This document shows positions 33,707 through 45,410 of a DNA stretch of 64,000 nt, piece by piece. The DNA is taken from assembly GCF_902167145.1 (NCBI RefSeq), contig NC_050098.1, forward strand, positions 137,342,207 through 137,406,206, given 5' to 3'. The DNA is from Zea mays (lineage: Eukaryota > Streptophyta > Magnoliopsida > Poales > Poaceae). Every line of letters begins with the position of its first letter. Position 1 is the first letter of the stretch. The notes under the pieces are model-generated. The model was given only the letters and a program-made list of their open reading frames with translations, ran no database searches and had not been told where the DNA came from. A program made the translations under genes and the position numbers.

Positions 33707-36700
33707 TTCCTATGGCGCCTTTGGCAAGGCCTGACTGCCTGTCAGACTCACTCTGTCGAGTGGCACTGCAGTCGGAGTGGCGCAGGCGGCGCTGTCTTTC
33801 TGTCAGACCGGTCAGTGGTGCGGCGGAGTGACGGCGGTCACTTCGGCTCTACCGGGGGGCGCGCGTCAGGATAAAGGTGTCAGGCCACCTTTGCGTTAAA
33901 TGCTCCTGCAACTCGGTCAGTCGGTGCGGCGATTTAGTCAGGGTTGCTTCTTAGCGAAGCCAAGGCCTCGGGCGAGCCGGAGATGCGTCCGCCGTTAAAA
34001 GGGGGGCCTCGGGCGAGACGGAAGTCCCTCGAGGTCGGCTGCCCTTGGCCGAGGCTAGGCTTGGGCGAAGCGTGATCGAGTCACTCGTATGGACTGATCC
34101 CTGACTTAATCGCACCCATCAGGCCTCTGCAGCTTTATGCTGATGGGGGTTACCAGCTGAGAATTAGGCGTCTTGAGGGTACCCCTAATTATGGTCCCCG
34201 ACAATTAGCAATTACTAAGTATAAGTAAATACCAACCCAATTAAGTAGTAGAACAAAAGTAATAACATCACCTGCGATGCAATGCATATGACAAATTGAA
34301 TTTAAGTTCCATAAATTAATCATGTGAGGGTCTGAGCTGCTCATGACCGTGAGCACGGCTAGTATACCAGTTTTACACTCTGCAGAGGTTGCGCATCTTT
34401 ACCCACAAGTCATGTTACCCATCTGCCAAGGGATCGCGACTTCCCATACACCTCTATCGAGGAGGCGAGGCAGGGTAACACTACGAGGCCTTTACAAAGT
34501 TCCACTAGCTTCAGAAAACCCGCTACAGTTTATAGGAAGCTCCAATGCAAGGATCCCCCGCATGACCGCCATCACAGCAATATCATCCCAAGGACCTCCC
34601 TACACTGACCACTCCCCTACTGCCCTTGCCCCTTTCGGGTAAGGTAGTCCTCCACTAGCTTTCCTAATTAATCAGCCAAGGGCGTCCATAAACCCTTGTG
34701 GTAGCACTGTTTTCCCGGGTGGTCGCTCCATGTTCCAATTAACATAATGATCTTATCATGAACAGTAATAATAAATAGATAATAAAAGTGTGATCATGAA
34801 TAATGTATCTTCATACCCAAAACCACATAAAGCACTAGCAAGTACTACCCAAAAAGTTCAGTGGTAAACAAGGTATAAAGATAATCAAACTAGGGTAACC
34901 TATTGGGTCCCATCAAAATTAACCTATGCAGATCATTATGATTAATTAGAACATGAGTGGGTAAAAAGAAGTGATCAAGGGCACAACTTGCCTGGGACTT
35001 GAGATTCCAGGTGACAGGATGAACTTCAGATCCTCGTAACCTCACTGCTAGTCGTAGCAATACAAACAAATATGGTATAGACAAAATTAACATCACATCA
35101 AACATAAGAACATACTATATAATAATAGTCTACGCGTTGCTACAAGATCGTGGGAATAAGAATCACTAAATTCGGAGCTACGATTATTAAGTTATGGTTT
35201 TCCGAAGATCTACGTGGCTAAATATAGAATAGAGTAAGTGTAACATTTTAACCTATATTTCATGACAAAACAAAGTTACCAGATGATAATAAATATTATT
35301 GTGAGACTAATGCAACTAGAATGGATCAAACGGAGTTACGGTTATTGGGTTATGAATTTTCCAAAGATTTAGGAGTGGGGGTACAAAAGAAACTAAGTAC
35401 ATAAGTTTGGTTTAGGTTTCATATCAAAATAAAGTTACAAGGTGGTAAACAATATTAATATGAATTTAATGCAAGTGAAATGGGCCAAAAAGAAGTTAGA
35501 ATGAATTAAATTCGGATTAAACAAGTTTATGAATTTATTTTTATACTAAAAACCTATTTCTTTATTAATTTCTGAATATCCAAAGTGTTCTGGTCCGAGC
35601 GCATGAATAAACAAAACGCCAGGGGCTACTCTTCAAAAGTTCCCAGACACAGGTTAACCACATATGGACGGCGGGTTGAATAGGTAAAATCCCAGGGTCT
35701 CTTTTAGAAAGTGCGCGCAGCGAAGGGGTATCTTATTATTTGGGCCGTGCGATCTGTTTTCAACGCACCAGATTAGATCCTACCCTTATGTGAACTGGTT
35801 CCCAATGATGACCGCATGATTTAATAGCTACGGCCTAGATTTCATCAAGGCAGAATCTAATCTAAGCCGCCCAATCCCCCATACACGATTCAGATCCTAC
35901 ATTCAAAGGGGTATGCCAAGGATCTGATCACAGCTGTTAAACGGGAGATCAACGGTGTAGATCATGCACCCGAAGCGGTACAACCTTATCCTAATCTGGA
36001 CCGTCAGTACACAGATCAACGATCCCGACGTGCACCTTCTTCCCTCAACCAGCCGACCGACGACGGTGGCGCAGAGCACATCGCGGCGGAGCTCACCGGC
36101 GAGCATGGCCGAACGGCACCCAAGCACACCAAATCACCCACCAAAAATAGCTACACGATGCGGACATCCTAGTGAATAGCACCAGTGCGACTTACCGGGA
36201 TTCGGGGCACGGACGAAGCCCGCCCACGGTGCAGCGCGATCCAGAAGCAAGAATCAGGTGGCGGCGACCGATTGAGGGATTTCCCCGACCCTAGTTCCGC
36301 CCGCCAAAGCTCCGGGAAGGTTCACCACAACCAGACGAAGTTCCTCCGCCAACTACGCTCCCCCAATTTTACGCTCACGCGGATTTTCCCCAACCCCAGC
36401 TCCGCTGATAGGCATACGACGACACGGGTGAAGAACTACGGCCGCACCATGGTTTTATAGCCTTGCTATGGAGTCTGATTTCACGGAATTCGGCCAGCAG
36501 CGAGCTTTACGGCGAGAGAATCCGTGCGGAATTCGCTCGTTTTGTTGCGCCGTTGCCGCGGGCGCTGCGCAGCTGTGGTGGATGTTGCTGGGGAAGGGGC
36601 GGCCTTCGGTTTTATCCCAGAGTTGAGCCCGATTTCAACGGGAGAAGCGGTCGGCGAGGAGCGAGATTTGCACGACGAACGGCCCGAGCTCCGCGGAGCC

Positions 36701-37369
36701 ACTCCTCCATCCGCTCGCGCAGGAAGCGGAGAAGAGGTAGGAGTGGGAATGGGGATGGATCTGCCGGCTGGGGCCCACATGGCAGCGACCAGGAAGACGT
36801 TCGCGTGCGCACGGGTGAGAGCCAGGAGCTGTCCAGTGGGACCTAGTCGTCAGCGTGCGGCGGAAGGAGGATGTTTGGGCCGCGCAGGGTTAAGGGTTAA
36901 TGGGCCAACAGTGAGGAAAACGGCCCAAGCGCAAGTCTGCTCTTTTTTTTCTTTTCAGTTTTCTATTTTTTTTCTTTTGAATTCTATTTGAAATTTATAA
37001 TTTCACACGAGATTCAAATTTAGGATTTGAGTTCAAATGCACATACAAAAATTCAGCATGAAATGCAATTGTATTTTTATATTAAATACTTTATTTATTC
37101 GAGAATGTCTCCAATATGCAACATATACACACATTGTTTGAAGTCAAATTAAAAGTATATTCAAAAGTTCATATTCATCTATTTTTATAGGAAAGATTTT
37201 CTAATGCACAATCTTTTATTAGTAGATTGTTTACCTAATTCTACATAGTTTACTACGGCAGTCATTCATATTGGACCTTTTATTTAACCACTTGTTTCAA
37301 AACATAACTATTTTCACTTCAGAATATTTTTTTCCTAAATTACCCAAAATGATATTTTGGGGTGTTACA

Positions 37370-37385
37370 AATCCTACCCCTCTTA
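37370..37385 (-). other. Polypurine tract of large element
   Basis: AAGAGGGGTAGGATT on the element strand, directly against the 3' LTR end at 37369. Confidence 0.8.
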
Positions 37386-39450
37386 ACAGAAATCTCGTCC
37401 TCGAGATTTGTAAGGAAAGAGATGTAAAAAGCTTTATTTATAGATTAGCCTTTAACTTCTAAGAAGTGTCATGTTATTTAGAAAGTGGTTAGGAAAGCAT
37501 TGGTATATATATGTACAGTCACCTTATTGTGTAGAATGAAAGATAGGTTAGGGAAAGAATAGCCTAAGGTGAGAAAGTTTATGGTGGGAAAGTATTCCTT
37601 TATGAGTGGTAATGCATCTGAAGATTGAGTTTGACTTCTCTCCTTCCTTGACGAGGTTGATCTTTTCTTCTCCAGTCTTGGTCTTATTGATTCGAGGTTA
37701 GTGTATATCATCGGGTTGGGAAATATGGTTAAGATAGATATAGATGATATAGACTACATGATGCAGGTCGAAAGTTTGTTTGATGTTAGGTGGGGATAGG
37801 TAGATTATGCCATTCATCATGACTCTATTGGTTGAGTTAGCTCTTATACTTATGGTTAAGTTGATCTTATATGCTAAGTTATCACTTGGCTAGAAGGGTC
37901 CAAGTACCACTAATATGTTTAAGTAGATCACATTAGATTAGGTCATATTAGCTTCCATAATCCTATTTAAGAATACTATTTAGCTAAGCATAACAAGCTG
38001 ACTTTATCTTTATGAAATTCTAGTATATTTTCTTTCTCAGTGGGACCTCCAATTAGAATATATTTTTATACACCTAAAATTTTCATGCCATTAACAGGTG
38101 TGGCATAGAAATCATGGGTACATCAGATTTTGGCCATTAGGTGAGTGTAGAGAAGATTTGGGGGCAGAAGAAAGTTTGGTAGGAGAGATTTTTTTCGGGT
38201 AGTGGATCTTGATTCATCTGAAGATTTTTTTTAACTTGTATCCTTCATTTTCGAGGTTAACCTCCTTCTTGGGCCTGATTTAGTAGAAACAGATCTTCAG
38301 ATGAGGTAGGATATAGGTTAGATTGGATATAACTAGATTAGACTGGTTAAAGTTAGATATATCTACCAGGGTAGGATACATATTACTAGGATATGTTAGA
38401 ATCTTTTGAGATAAGATGGATTATATGATGTAGGTAAGTCAGAATATCTGTTAGGTTAAAACAAAGGAGTTATGCAACTATCGGACGGTTAAGGTAATTG
38501 CATATGGCTAGGTTGTTGTATGTGGTCTAGTCTAAATTGGAATCTCAGTCCAACTTGGATTAAAACATATTTATAAGAGTAGGGTCCAATCTTATTTTAC
38601 CAGTATTATCTAACATGTTTGTACATTAGGTTAGATCTGATTAGATTAGATGGGACCAGAGTTAAATTGATGTAATCAGATTAGACTAGATAAGATCTAT
38701 TTAATAGATCATGTTTGTTACACTATTAGGAGATAAGCAAAGTGGTTGGGATAAGTATGCTTGTTAGGTCAAGATGAGTCTCTAAGAGTATGGTAGAATC
38801 TTTTGAGATTAGTTAGATCTATTAGGATAAGATGAGAATCCTTTCGAGAAGAGATGAGTCTAATAAAGTAAGAGAGTATCTTTTAAGATAGGATGGATCA
38901 TTTTAAGATAAGAGAGAGTCTTTTAAGATAAGAGGGATCTCTACGAAATATATACATTTTAATGGAGGATAATCTAAGTTGTTTAGTTATCTCATGAATT
39001 TCTATTTATTTATATTTATACCCATACGTACATGCAGATGTAATTGTGGACATTACTCCACAACTAATCACACTCAATCAAAGATCCAAATCAGACATAT
39101 ATCATAGGAACAAACACTCAAGTGTATAGGTACCTATAAAAATAGTTTTGTTTTCGTTCCTAAGAGTAGGTCTCCTATTCTTAAAGGTCACTTTAGGTAC
39201 GGGATTTTAAAGTGCGAAATCCACATTTGTCTTTAGAAAGAATAGGTAAGAATCATCAGAGTAAAGCGGAAATAGATGAGAGAAGATTAAGATAAGTTTA
39301 GAGAAGAATCAGAGTGGAAAAAGTAAGGTTAATCTGAGTAGAACAGTAGAAGATGAGACTAGATCAAGAAAAGTATAGAAAGAATCGGAGTAAGGTAAGT
39401 AAGTAATGGTTGTTCTATTTCTATCTTGGTTTCGTCCTACAGTCAACATT
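37386..39450 (-). other. Gene-less interior of large element
   Basis: About 2.1 kb of A/T-rich sequence with no gag, pol or long frame on either strand. Much of it is built from short variants of 'ttagattagat' and 'aagataagag'. A diverged internal duplication is visible: 37606-37680 and 38210-38275 share CATCTGAAGATT, then a TCCTTC(C/A)TT core, then CGAGGTT. The element must have used proteins from a relative to move. Confidence 0.75.
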
Positions 39451-39462
39451 CCTCTGATACCA
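39451..39462 (-). other. Primer binding site of large element
   Basis: TGGTATCAGAGG on the element strand, four bases inside the 5' LTR. It matches the initiator-methionine tRNA site except for the last base. Confidence 0.85.
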
Positions 39463-39466
39463 CTTC

Positions 39467-42400
39467 TGTCACACCCGGGTTTTAGGGGCACCAAGACCCG
39501 GGCGCGAATATAATCACCAGGTATGCTGGGACCAAGTCTCACACATATGATGAATCATGGCACAGGATCGAATGTCACATCTTTACTATATAACAGGAGT
39601 TCTATACAAAATAAATAAGTAATTACATTATAAGGAGACAACGGTCCAGTAACCCAAAGTTGACTGGGAGACGACGACCTAGACCTCTCACGAACTCATC
39701 ACAACATCCTCCATGCGCCTCATCCTGTGGTACCTGTTCTTGACCTGTGGGGGGGTGTGAGACAGCAAGAGTGAGCTCACATACGTTTATTGCTCAACAA
39801 GTTGTGGGGAATAATGTGCATGAACTCGCCAAAGGTGGGAGCTCGCGTGAAGTGTAAGGCTTATCAAAGAGGATGGTTAGAGCTGAGCATTGCTTTTAAA
39901 GTTGGTCAAAATTTTATTAGCAATTACTAAGTATAAGTAAATACCAACCCAATTAAGTAGTAGAACAAAAGTAATAACATCACCTGCGATGCAATGCATA
40001 TGACAAATTGAATTTAAGTTCCATAAATTAATCATGTGAGGGTCCGAGCTGCTCATGACCGTGAGCACGGCTAATATACCAGTTTTACACTCTGCAGAGG
40101 TTGCGCATCTTTACCCACAAGTCATGTTACCCATCTGCCAAGGGATCGTGACTTCCCATACACCTCTACCGAGGAGGCGAGGCAGGGTAACACTACGAGG
40201 CCTTTACAAAGTTCCACTAGCTTCAGAAAACCCGCTACAGTTTATAGGAAGCTCCAATGCAAGGATCCCCCGCATGACCGCCATCACAGCAAAATCATCC
40301 CAAGGACCTCCCTACACTGACCACTCCCCTACTACCCTTGCCCCTTTCGGGTAAGGTAGTCCTCCACTAGCTTTCCTAATTAATCAGCCAAGGGCGTCCA
40401 TAAACCCTTGTGGTAGCACTGTTTTCCCGGGTGGTCGCTCCATATTCCAATTAACATAATGATCTTATCATGAACAGTAATAATAAATAGATAATAAAAG
40501 TGTGATCATGAATAATGTATCTTCATACCCAAAACCACATAAAGCACTAGCAAGTACTACCCAAAAAGTTCAGTGGTAAACAAGGTATAAAGATAATCAA
40601 ACTAGGGTAACCTATTGGGTCCCATCAAAATTAACCTATGCAGATCATTATGATTAATTAGAACATGAGTGGGTAAAAAGAAGTGATCAAGGGCACAACT
40701 TGCCTGGGACTTGAGATTCCAGGTGACAGGATGAACTTCAGATCCTCGTAACCTCACTGCTAGTCGTAGCAATACAAACAAATATGGTATAGACAAAATT
40801 AACATCACATCAAACATAAGAACATACTATATAATAATAGTCTACGCGTTGCTACAAGATCGTGGGAACAAGAATCACTAAATTCGGAGCTACGATTATT
40901 AAGTTATGGTTTTCCGAAGATCTACGTGGCTAAATATAGAATAGAGTAAGTGTAACATTTTAACCTATATTTCATGACAAAACAAAGTTACCAGATGATA
41001 ATAAATATTATTGTGAGACTAATGCAACTAGAATGGATCAAACGGAGTTACGGTTATTAGGTTATGAATTTTCCAAAGATTTAGGAGTGGGGGTACAAAA
41101 GAAACTAAGTACATAAGTTTGGTTTAGGTTTCATATCAAAATAAAGTTACAAGGTCGTAAACAATATTAATATGAATTTAATGCAACTGAAATGGGCCAA
41201 AAAGAAGTTAGAATGAATTAAATTCGGATTAAACAAGTTTATGAATTTATTTTTATACTAAAAACCTATTTATTTATTAATTTCTGAATATCCAAAGTGT
41301 TCTGGTCCGAGCGCATGAATAAACAAAAGGCCAGGGGCTACTCTTCAAAAGTTCCCAGACACAGGTTAACCACATATGGACGGCGGGTTGAATAGGTAAA
41401 ATCCCACGGTCTCTTTTACAAAGTGCGCGCAACGAAGGGGTATCTTATTATTTGGGCCGTGCGATCTGTTTTCAACGCACCAGATTAGATCCTACCCTTA
41501 CGTGAACTGGTTCCCAATGATGACCGCACGATTTAATAGCTACGACCTAGATTTCATCAAGGCAAAATCTAATCTAAGCCGCCCAATCCCCCATACACGG
41601 TTCAGATCCTACATTCAAAGGGGTATGCTAAGGATCTGATCACAGCTGTTAAACGGGAGATCAACGGTGTAGATCATGCACCCGAAGCGGTACAACCTTA
41701 TCCTAATCTGGACCGTCAGTACACAGATCAACGATCCCGACGTGCACCTTCTTCCCTCAACCAGCCGACCGACGACGGTGGCGCAGAGCACACTGCGGCG
41801 GAGCTCACCGGCGAGCATGGCCGAACGGCACCCAAGCACACCAAATCACCCACCAAAAATAGCTACACGATGCGGACATCCTAGTGAATAGCACCAGTGC
41901 GACTTACCGGGATTCGGGGCACGGACGAAGCCCGCCCACGGTGCAGCGCGACCCAGAAGCAAGAATCAGGTGGCGGCGACCAATTGAGGGATTTTCCCGG
42001 CCCTAGTTCCGCCCGCCAAAGCTCCGGGAAGGTTCACCACAACCAGACGAAGTTCCTCCGCCAACTACGCTCCCCCAATTTTACGCTCACGCAGATTTTC
42101 CCCAATCCCAGCTCCGCTGATAGGCATACGACGACACGGGTGAAGAACTACAGCCGCACCATGGTTTTATAGCCTTGCTATGGAGTCTGATTTCACGGAA
42201 TTCGGCCAGCAGCGAGCTTTACGGCGAGAGAATCCGCGCGGAATTCGCTCGTTTTGTTGCGCCGTTGCCGCGGGCGCCGCGCAGCTTTGGTGGATGTTGC
42301 TGGGGAAGGGGCGGCCTTCGGTTTTATCCCAGAGTCGAGCCCGATTTCAACGATAGAAGCGGTCGGCGAGGAGCGAGATTTGCGCGACGAACGGCCCGAG

Positions 42401-43081
42401 CTCCGCAGAGCCACTCCTCCATCCGCCCGCGCAGGAAGCTGAGAAGAGGTAGGAGAGGGAATGGGGATGGATCTGCCGGCTGGGGCCCACATGGCAGCGA
42501 CCAGGAAGACGTTCGCGTGCGCACGGGTGAGAGCCAGGAGCTGTCCAGTGGGACCTAGTCGTCAGCGTGCGGCGGAAGGAGGATGTTTGGGCCGCGCAGG
42601 GTTAAGGGTTAATGGGCCAACAGTGAGGAAAACGGCCCAACCGCAGGTCTGCTCTTTTTTTTCTTTTCAGTTTTCTATTTTTTTATTTTGAATTCTATTT
42701 GAAATTTATAATTTCACACGAGATTCAAATTTAGGATTTGAGTTCAAATGCACATACAAAAATTCAGCATGAAATGCAATTGTATTTTTATATTAAATAC
42801 TTTATTTATTCGAGAATGTCTCCAATATGCAACATATACACACATTGTTTGAAGTCAAATTAAAAGTATATTCAAAAGTTCATATTTATCTATTTTTATA
42901 GGAAAGATTTTCTAATGCACAATCTTTTATTAGTAGATTGTTTACCTAATTCTACATAGTTTACTACGACAGTCATTCATATTGGACCTTTTATTTAACC
43001 ACTTGTTTCAAAACATAACTATTTTCACTTCAGAATATTTTTTTCCCTAAATTACCCAAAATGATATTTTGGGGTGTTACA
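39467..43081 (-). repeat. 5' LTR of large element (3615 bp)
   Basis: TGTCACACCCGGG at the left, GGGGTGTTACA at the right. It has a reverse-strand TATA-like TATAAAA at about 42165-42171, upstream of a GC-rich block (42190-42640 in window order). It is collinear with the sister LTR. Confidence 0.93.
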
Positions 43082-43574
43082 CTAGTGCACCTCTGGACCA
43101 GGTGCCATGTCAACTAGCTATTGGCCAACTCGTACTCGCTGCGAAGTAGCCATTGGAGATGGTCCGGTGAACCACTAGACCGGTCCAGTGAGGCCTAGAG
43201 CAGCCCAACTTAGACTCTTTTGAGCCTATCTTCTTTAAACCTTTTTGGCTACTCTTGAGAGCTTCCCTACGACATAGACACACATAACTAACACATAATC
43301 CAATTGACTAAGCGTAGAGAACTCACCTTTTACTTGATCTTTCACGAGGATTTGAATATGGCTCAACTAAGTCCTGAAAGCTCTTTTCCCATAAAATATA
43401 GTTAGAGCTCAAATAAAGGTGCTAGAAACATAGTATTAGGCATATGCAACTTATCTAAGTACTTGAACCTTGTGGTTTTCCCATTTGCCCAAAGTTATAC
43501 TTTCTATCCTCCATTTCAGCTCTTTAGGATTTAGAACCTTGAAATTGTCTTCAAGTGAGTCTGTGCTCATACTC
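43082..43574. other. Continuation of ACCGG-rich flank
   Basis: Resumes the sequence broken at 19795 and contains GGTCCGGTGAACCACTAGACCGGTCC-like pieces (split here by base changes). No gene seen. Confidence 0.4.
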
Positions 43575-43819
43575 ATATTAAATGGCTGTTGATGGCGCTT
43601 TGCCAAGTGCTAAGATTTGCCGAGAGTTGAACACTCGACAAACCTGACTTTGCTGAGAGCCTTTTTATTCCGAGTGTTTTGCATTCGGCAAAAAGTGTCG
43701 TTGCTGAGTATTGTTGTTCGCCGTGAGTGACACTCAATAAAGAATACTTTGTCGAGTGCCCGAGATTTTGTCCTTGGCAAACCTCTAAGTATTTGGCAAA
43801 AAACGTGTTTCCGCTAGTG
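43575..43819. mobile_element. CACTA transposon end fragment
   Basis: On the reverse strand it starts CACTAGCGGAAACACG at 43819. It then carries many diverged subterminal repeats of the type TTTGCCGAGTGT / CACTCGGCAAA, the signature of grass CACTA elements. The opposite end is not present at the left, so this is a truncated piece. Confidence 0.7.
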
Positions 43820-44008
43820 CAGTGTGCCACTATCATGACACGCCACCACCCTCGCCCCTGCCATGTATCGTGCCGCCCCTATCGAGTCATGACGGTGACC
43901 GTGGTCCATGACTTTGATGAGGAGAGAGAAAAAAGAAGAAAAGGGAATATGATGATTAGAGATAGATTTAATTGATTATCCACACTGTTTCATCTTGCAG
44001 CATTATAT
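43820..44008. other. Short unassigned sequence
   Basis: No gene or repeat recognised between the CACTA fragment and the MULE. Confidence 0.3.
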
Positions 44009-44344
44009 GGGAAACGAATTACGTGAGACCCAGGTCCTTTGTTAATCTGTAAGACCTGATCTGTCTTTGCGCCACGTAGAACTCCGAATCTCAAAGCCAG
44101 AACTCACCACAACATTTTATGGGCCTTGGGCCATATCCTATCGGTAAAACACAAGCAGGAATTCCAACCGACGCCATCTAGGTAACGAGCAAAGCCTTGT
44201 CTTGCCTAGCGCCGCCTGTAAGCCGGAAAGGCTGATCATCTAGACGGCAAATCATCCCGACGGCAGCAACTGGTTGCACTCACGGGGACGGATTGACATC
44301 GGCAGTCTAATCACTCCGGCGACAGAGCTGATGGTACTTTAGAG

Positions 44345-45410
44345 ATGGAGGTCAGTGATGTTTTTCTATGTTGTACAACAGAGTAATAAGATTAGTAAAA
44401 GGAAGATATATTTAGTTTGGTCTTTGCTGCTTTAGAATTGCTCTTTAGACCTGACAAACTACTTAATTTCGTGTTAATATTCATTGTAGGGCAATCATCA
44501 AAATTTATCCTTAGAACAAGTACCACAGGTTGGCTTAACCTTTGAATCTGAAGATGCTGCATACAATTTCTATAACTCATATGCAAGAAAGATTGGATTT
44601 AGTATCAGAAAGTGTCATGTTAAGTACAGAGCTGATGGTACTTTAGCTTCCAAGTACATGGTTTGCAGTAACGAAGGTCACAAGAATAGTAATCCGACAC
44701 AACCGCCTAAGAAAGAACGTGCTTCAACAAGGTCAGAATGCAAGGCTCGTGTTCAGTTTTATATTTCCCGTGAAGGTATTTGGAAGATGCAAAAAGTTGA
44801 ATTGGCACATACTCACCCTTTCACAAGTCCTGACAAGACTCATATGCTTAGATCACAGCGACGTTTGCTACCGGCTGATGAACATATCATTAGCAAAATG
44901 AGAGAAGCAGGGGTTAAGTCAACAGAAATATTTGAATTTTTTCAGGTGTGGTCTGGTGGAGCTGAAAATGTGCAGTTCTTGCAGATGGATTGCAACAACT
45001 TTATTAGTCGTGAGCGTAAAAAGTATTTGGAAACACAAGATGCAAAAACTTTGTTGGAATACTTAGAAAACAAACAAGCAGAAGACCCGTCTTTCTTTTA
45101 TTCTGTGGAGCTAGATCCAGATAATGGCGGTCAAATTTGTAATTTCTTTTGGACAGATGGCCAGGCCATTGCAGATTATGCTTGCTTCGGTGATGTCATT
45201 TGTTTTGACACCACGTTTCAAACAAATAAGTCTGAAATGCCATTTGCCCCTATTATTGGAACAAATCATCACAGACAAACTATTGTTTTTGGAGCTGCAC
45301 TATTGTTCAATGAAAGTTCGGAATCATTTGCTTGGCTGTTTAAAGCCTTTTTGAAAGCAATGTCTGGGAAAAAACCTAAAACAATTTTTAAAGAAAAATC
45401 ATCGTACTAA
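44345..45410 (+). pseudogene. FAR1-like MULE transposase, truncated
   Basis: Proposed exon 1 is 44345-44350 (ATG GAG), then intron 44351-44489 (GTCAGT...TTGTAG) and exon 2 44490-45410, giving 308 residues. The N-terminus is a FAR1 DNA-binding domain: LTFESEDAAYNFYNSYARK, zinc ligands Cys in MVCSNEGH, Cys in SECKARV, and His-Thr-His (AHTHPF). The MULE catalytic domain follows with the first Asp in CFDTTFQTNK and GAALLFNESSESFAWLF. The frame ends in a short foreign tail just after KAMSGKKPKT, before the region that carries the second catalytic Asp in relatives. The product could bind DNA but not cut it. Exon 1 is doubtful because it follows a duplicated 21-bp segment. Confidence 0.75.

Larger units (their letters stand above)
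20249..34203 (-). mobile_element. Huck-like Ty3/gypsy (Tat lineage) retrotransposon
   Basis: A 13,955-bp minus-strand element flanked by ATTAG (20244-20248 and 34204-34208). Both LTRs are 1797 bp, offset by exactly 12,158 bp, with about 13 substitutions by eye (0.7%). Read on the element strand: 5' LTR, primer site, gag, protease, RT-RNase H, integrase without chromodomain, a 3.8-kb non-coding zone with an antisense ORF, polypurine tract, 3' LTR. The total length, LTR size and termini (TGTCGGGGACCATAATTAGG) match what I recall of maize Huck. Coding is damaged by two in-frame TAG codons and one frameshift. Confidence 0.93.
32407..34203 (-). repeat. 5' LTR of Huck-like element (1797 bp)
   Basis: Same length as the 3' LTR, with about 13 substitutions between them, mostly transitions. 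The 57-bp array is at 33219-33706 with the same copy number as the sister LTR. The element promoter is here. Confidence 0.95.
19796..37369 (-). repeat. 3' LTR of large element, split by Huck-like insertion
   Basis: TGTCACACCCGG at the left and GGGGTGTTACA at the right. The LTR halves are 19796-20248 and 34209-37369, separated by 20249-34203 plus one ATTAG copy. It contains a reverse-strand TATA-like TATAAAA at about 36453-36459. Plus-strand ORFs such as 34343-34642 and 36463-36846 recur in the sister LTR and are probably not genes. Confidence 0.92.
19796..43081 (-). mobile_element. Non-autonomous gypsy-type element with 3.6-kb LTRs
   Basis: Complete minus-strand LTR element with CTAGT on both sides (19791-19795 and 43082-43086). 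Its 3' LTR is 19796-37369, interrupted by the Huck-like element; without that insert it is about 3614 bp. Its 5' LTR is 39467-43081 (3615 bp). The interior, 37370-39466, has a primer site and a polypurine tract but no gag or pol. About 55 differences between LTRs by eye (about 1.5%) suggest an insertion several hundred thousand years ago at the usual grass rate. Long LTRs beginning TGTAACACCCC resemble the Tekay/Prem1-like chromovirus group. The family name is uncertain. Confidence 0.9.

Noticed and set aside
34343..34642. Conserved small protein in LTRs (also 40055-40354, 15461-15742)
   Set aside because: The frame is not preserved beyond the first 25 residues in the solo LTR; the nucleotide block is what is conserved, so it is reported as a non-coding finding.
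36463..36846. GC-rich ORFs in the 3.6-kb LTRs (also 42175-42558)
   Set aside because: They overlap in several frames on both strands, lie in LTR U3/R sequence and show no domain; better explained by GC content.
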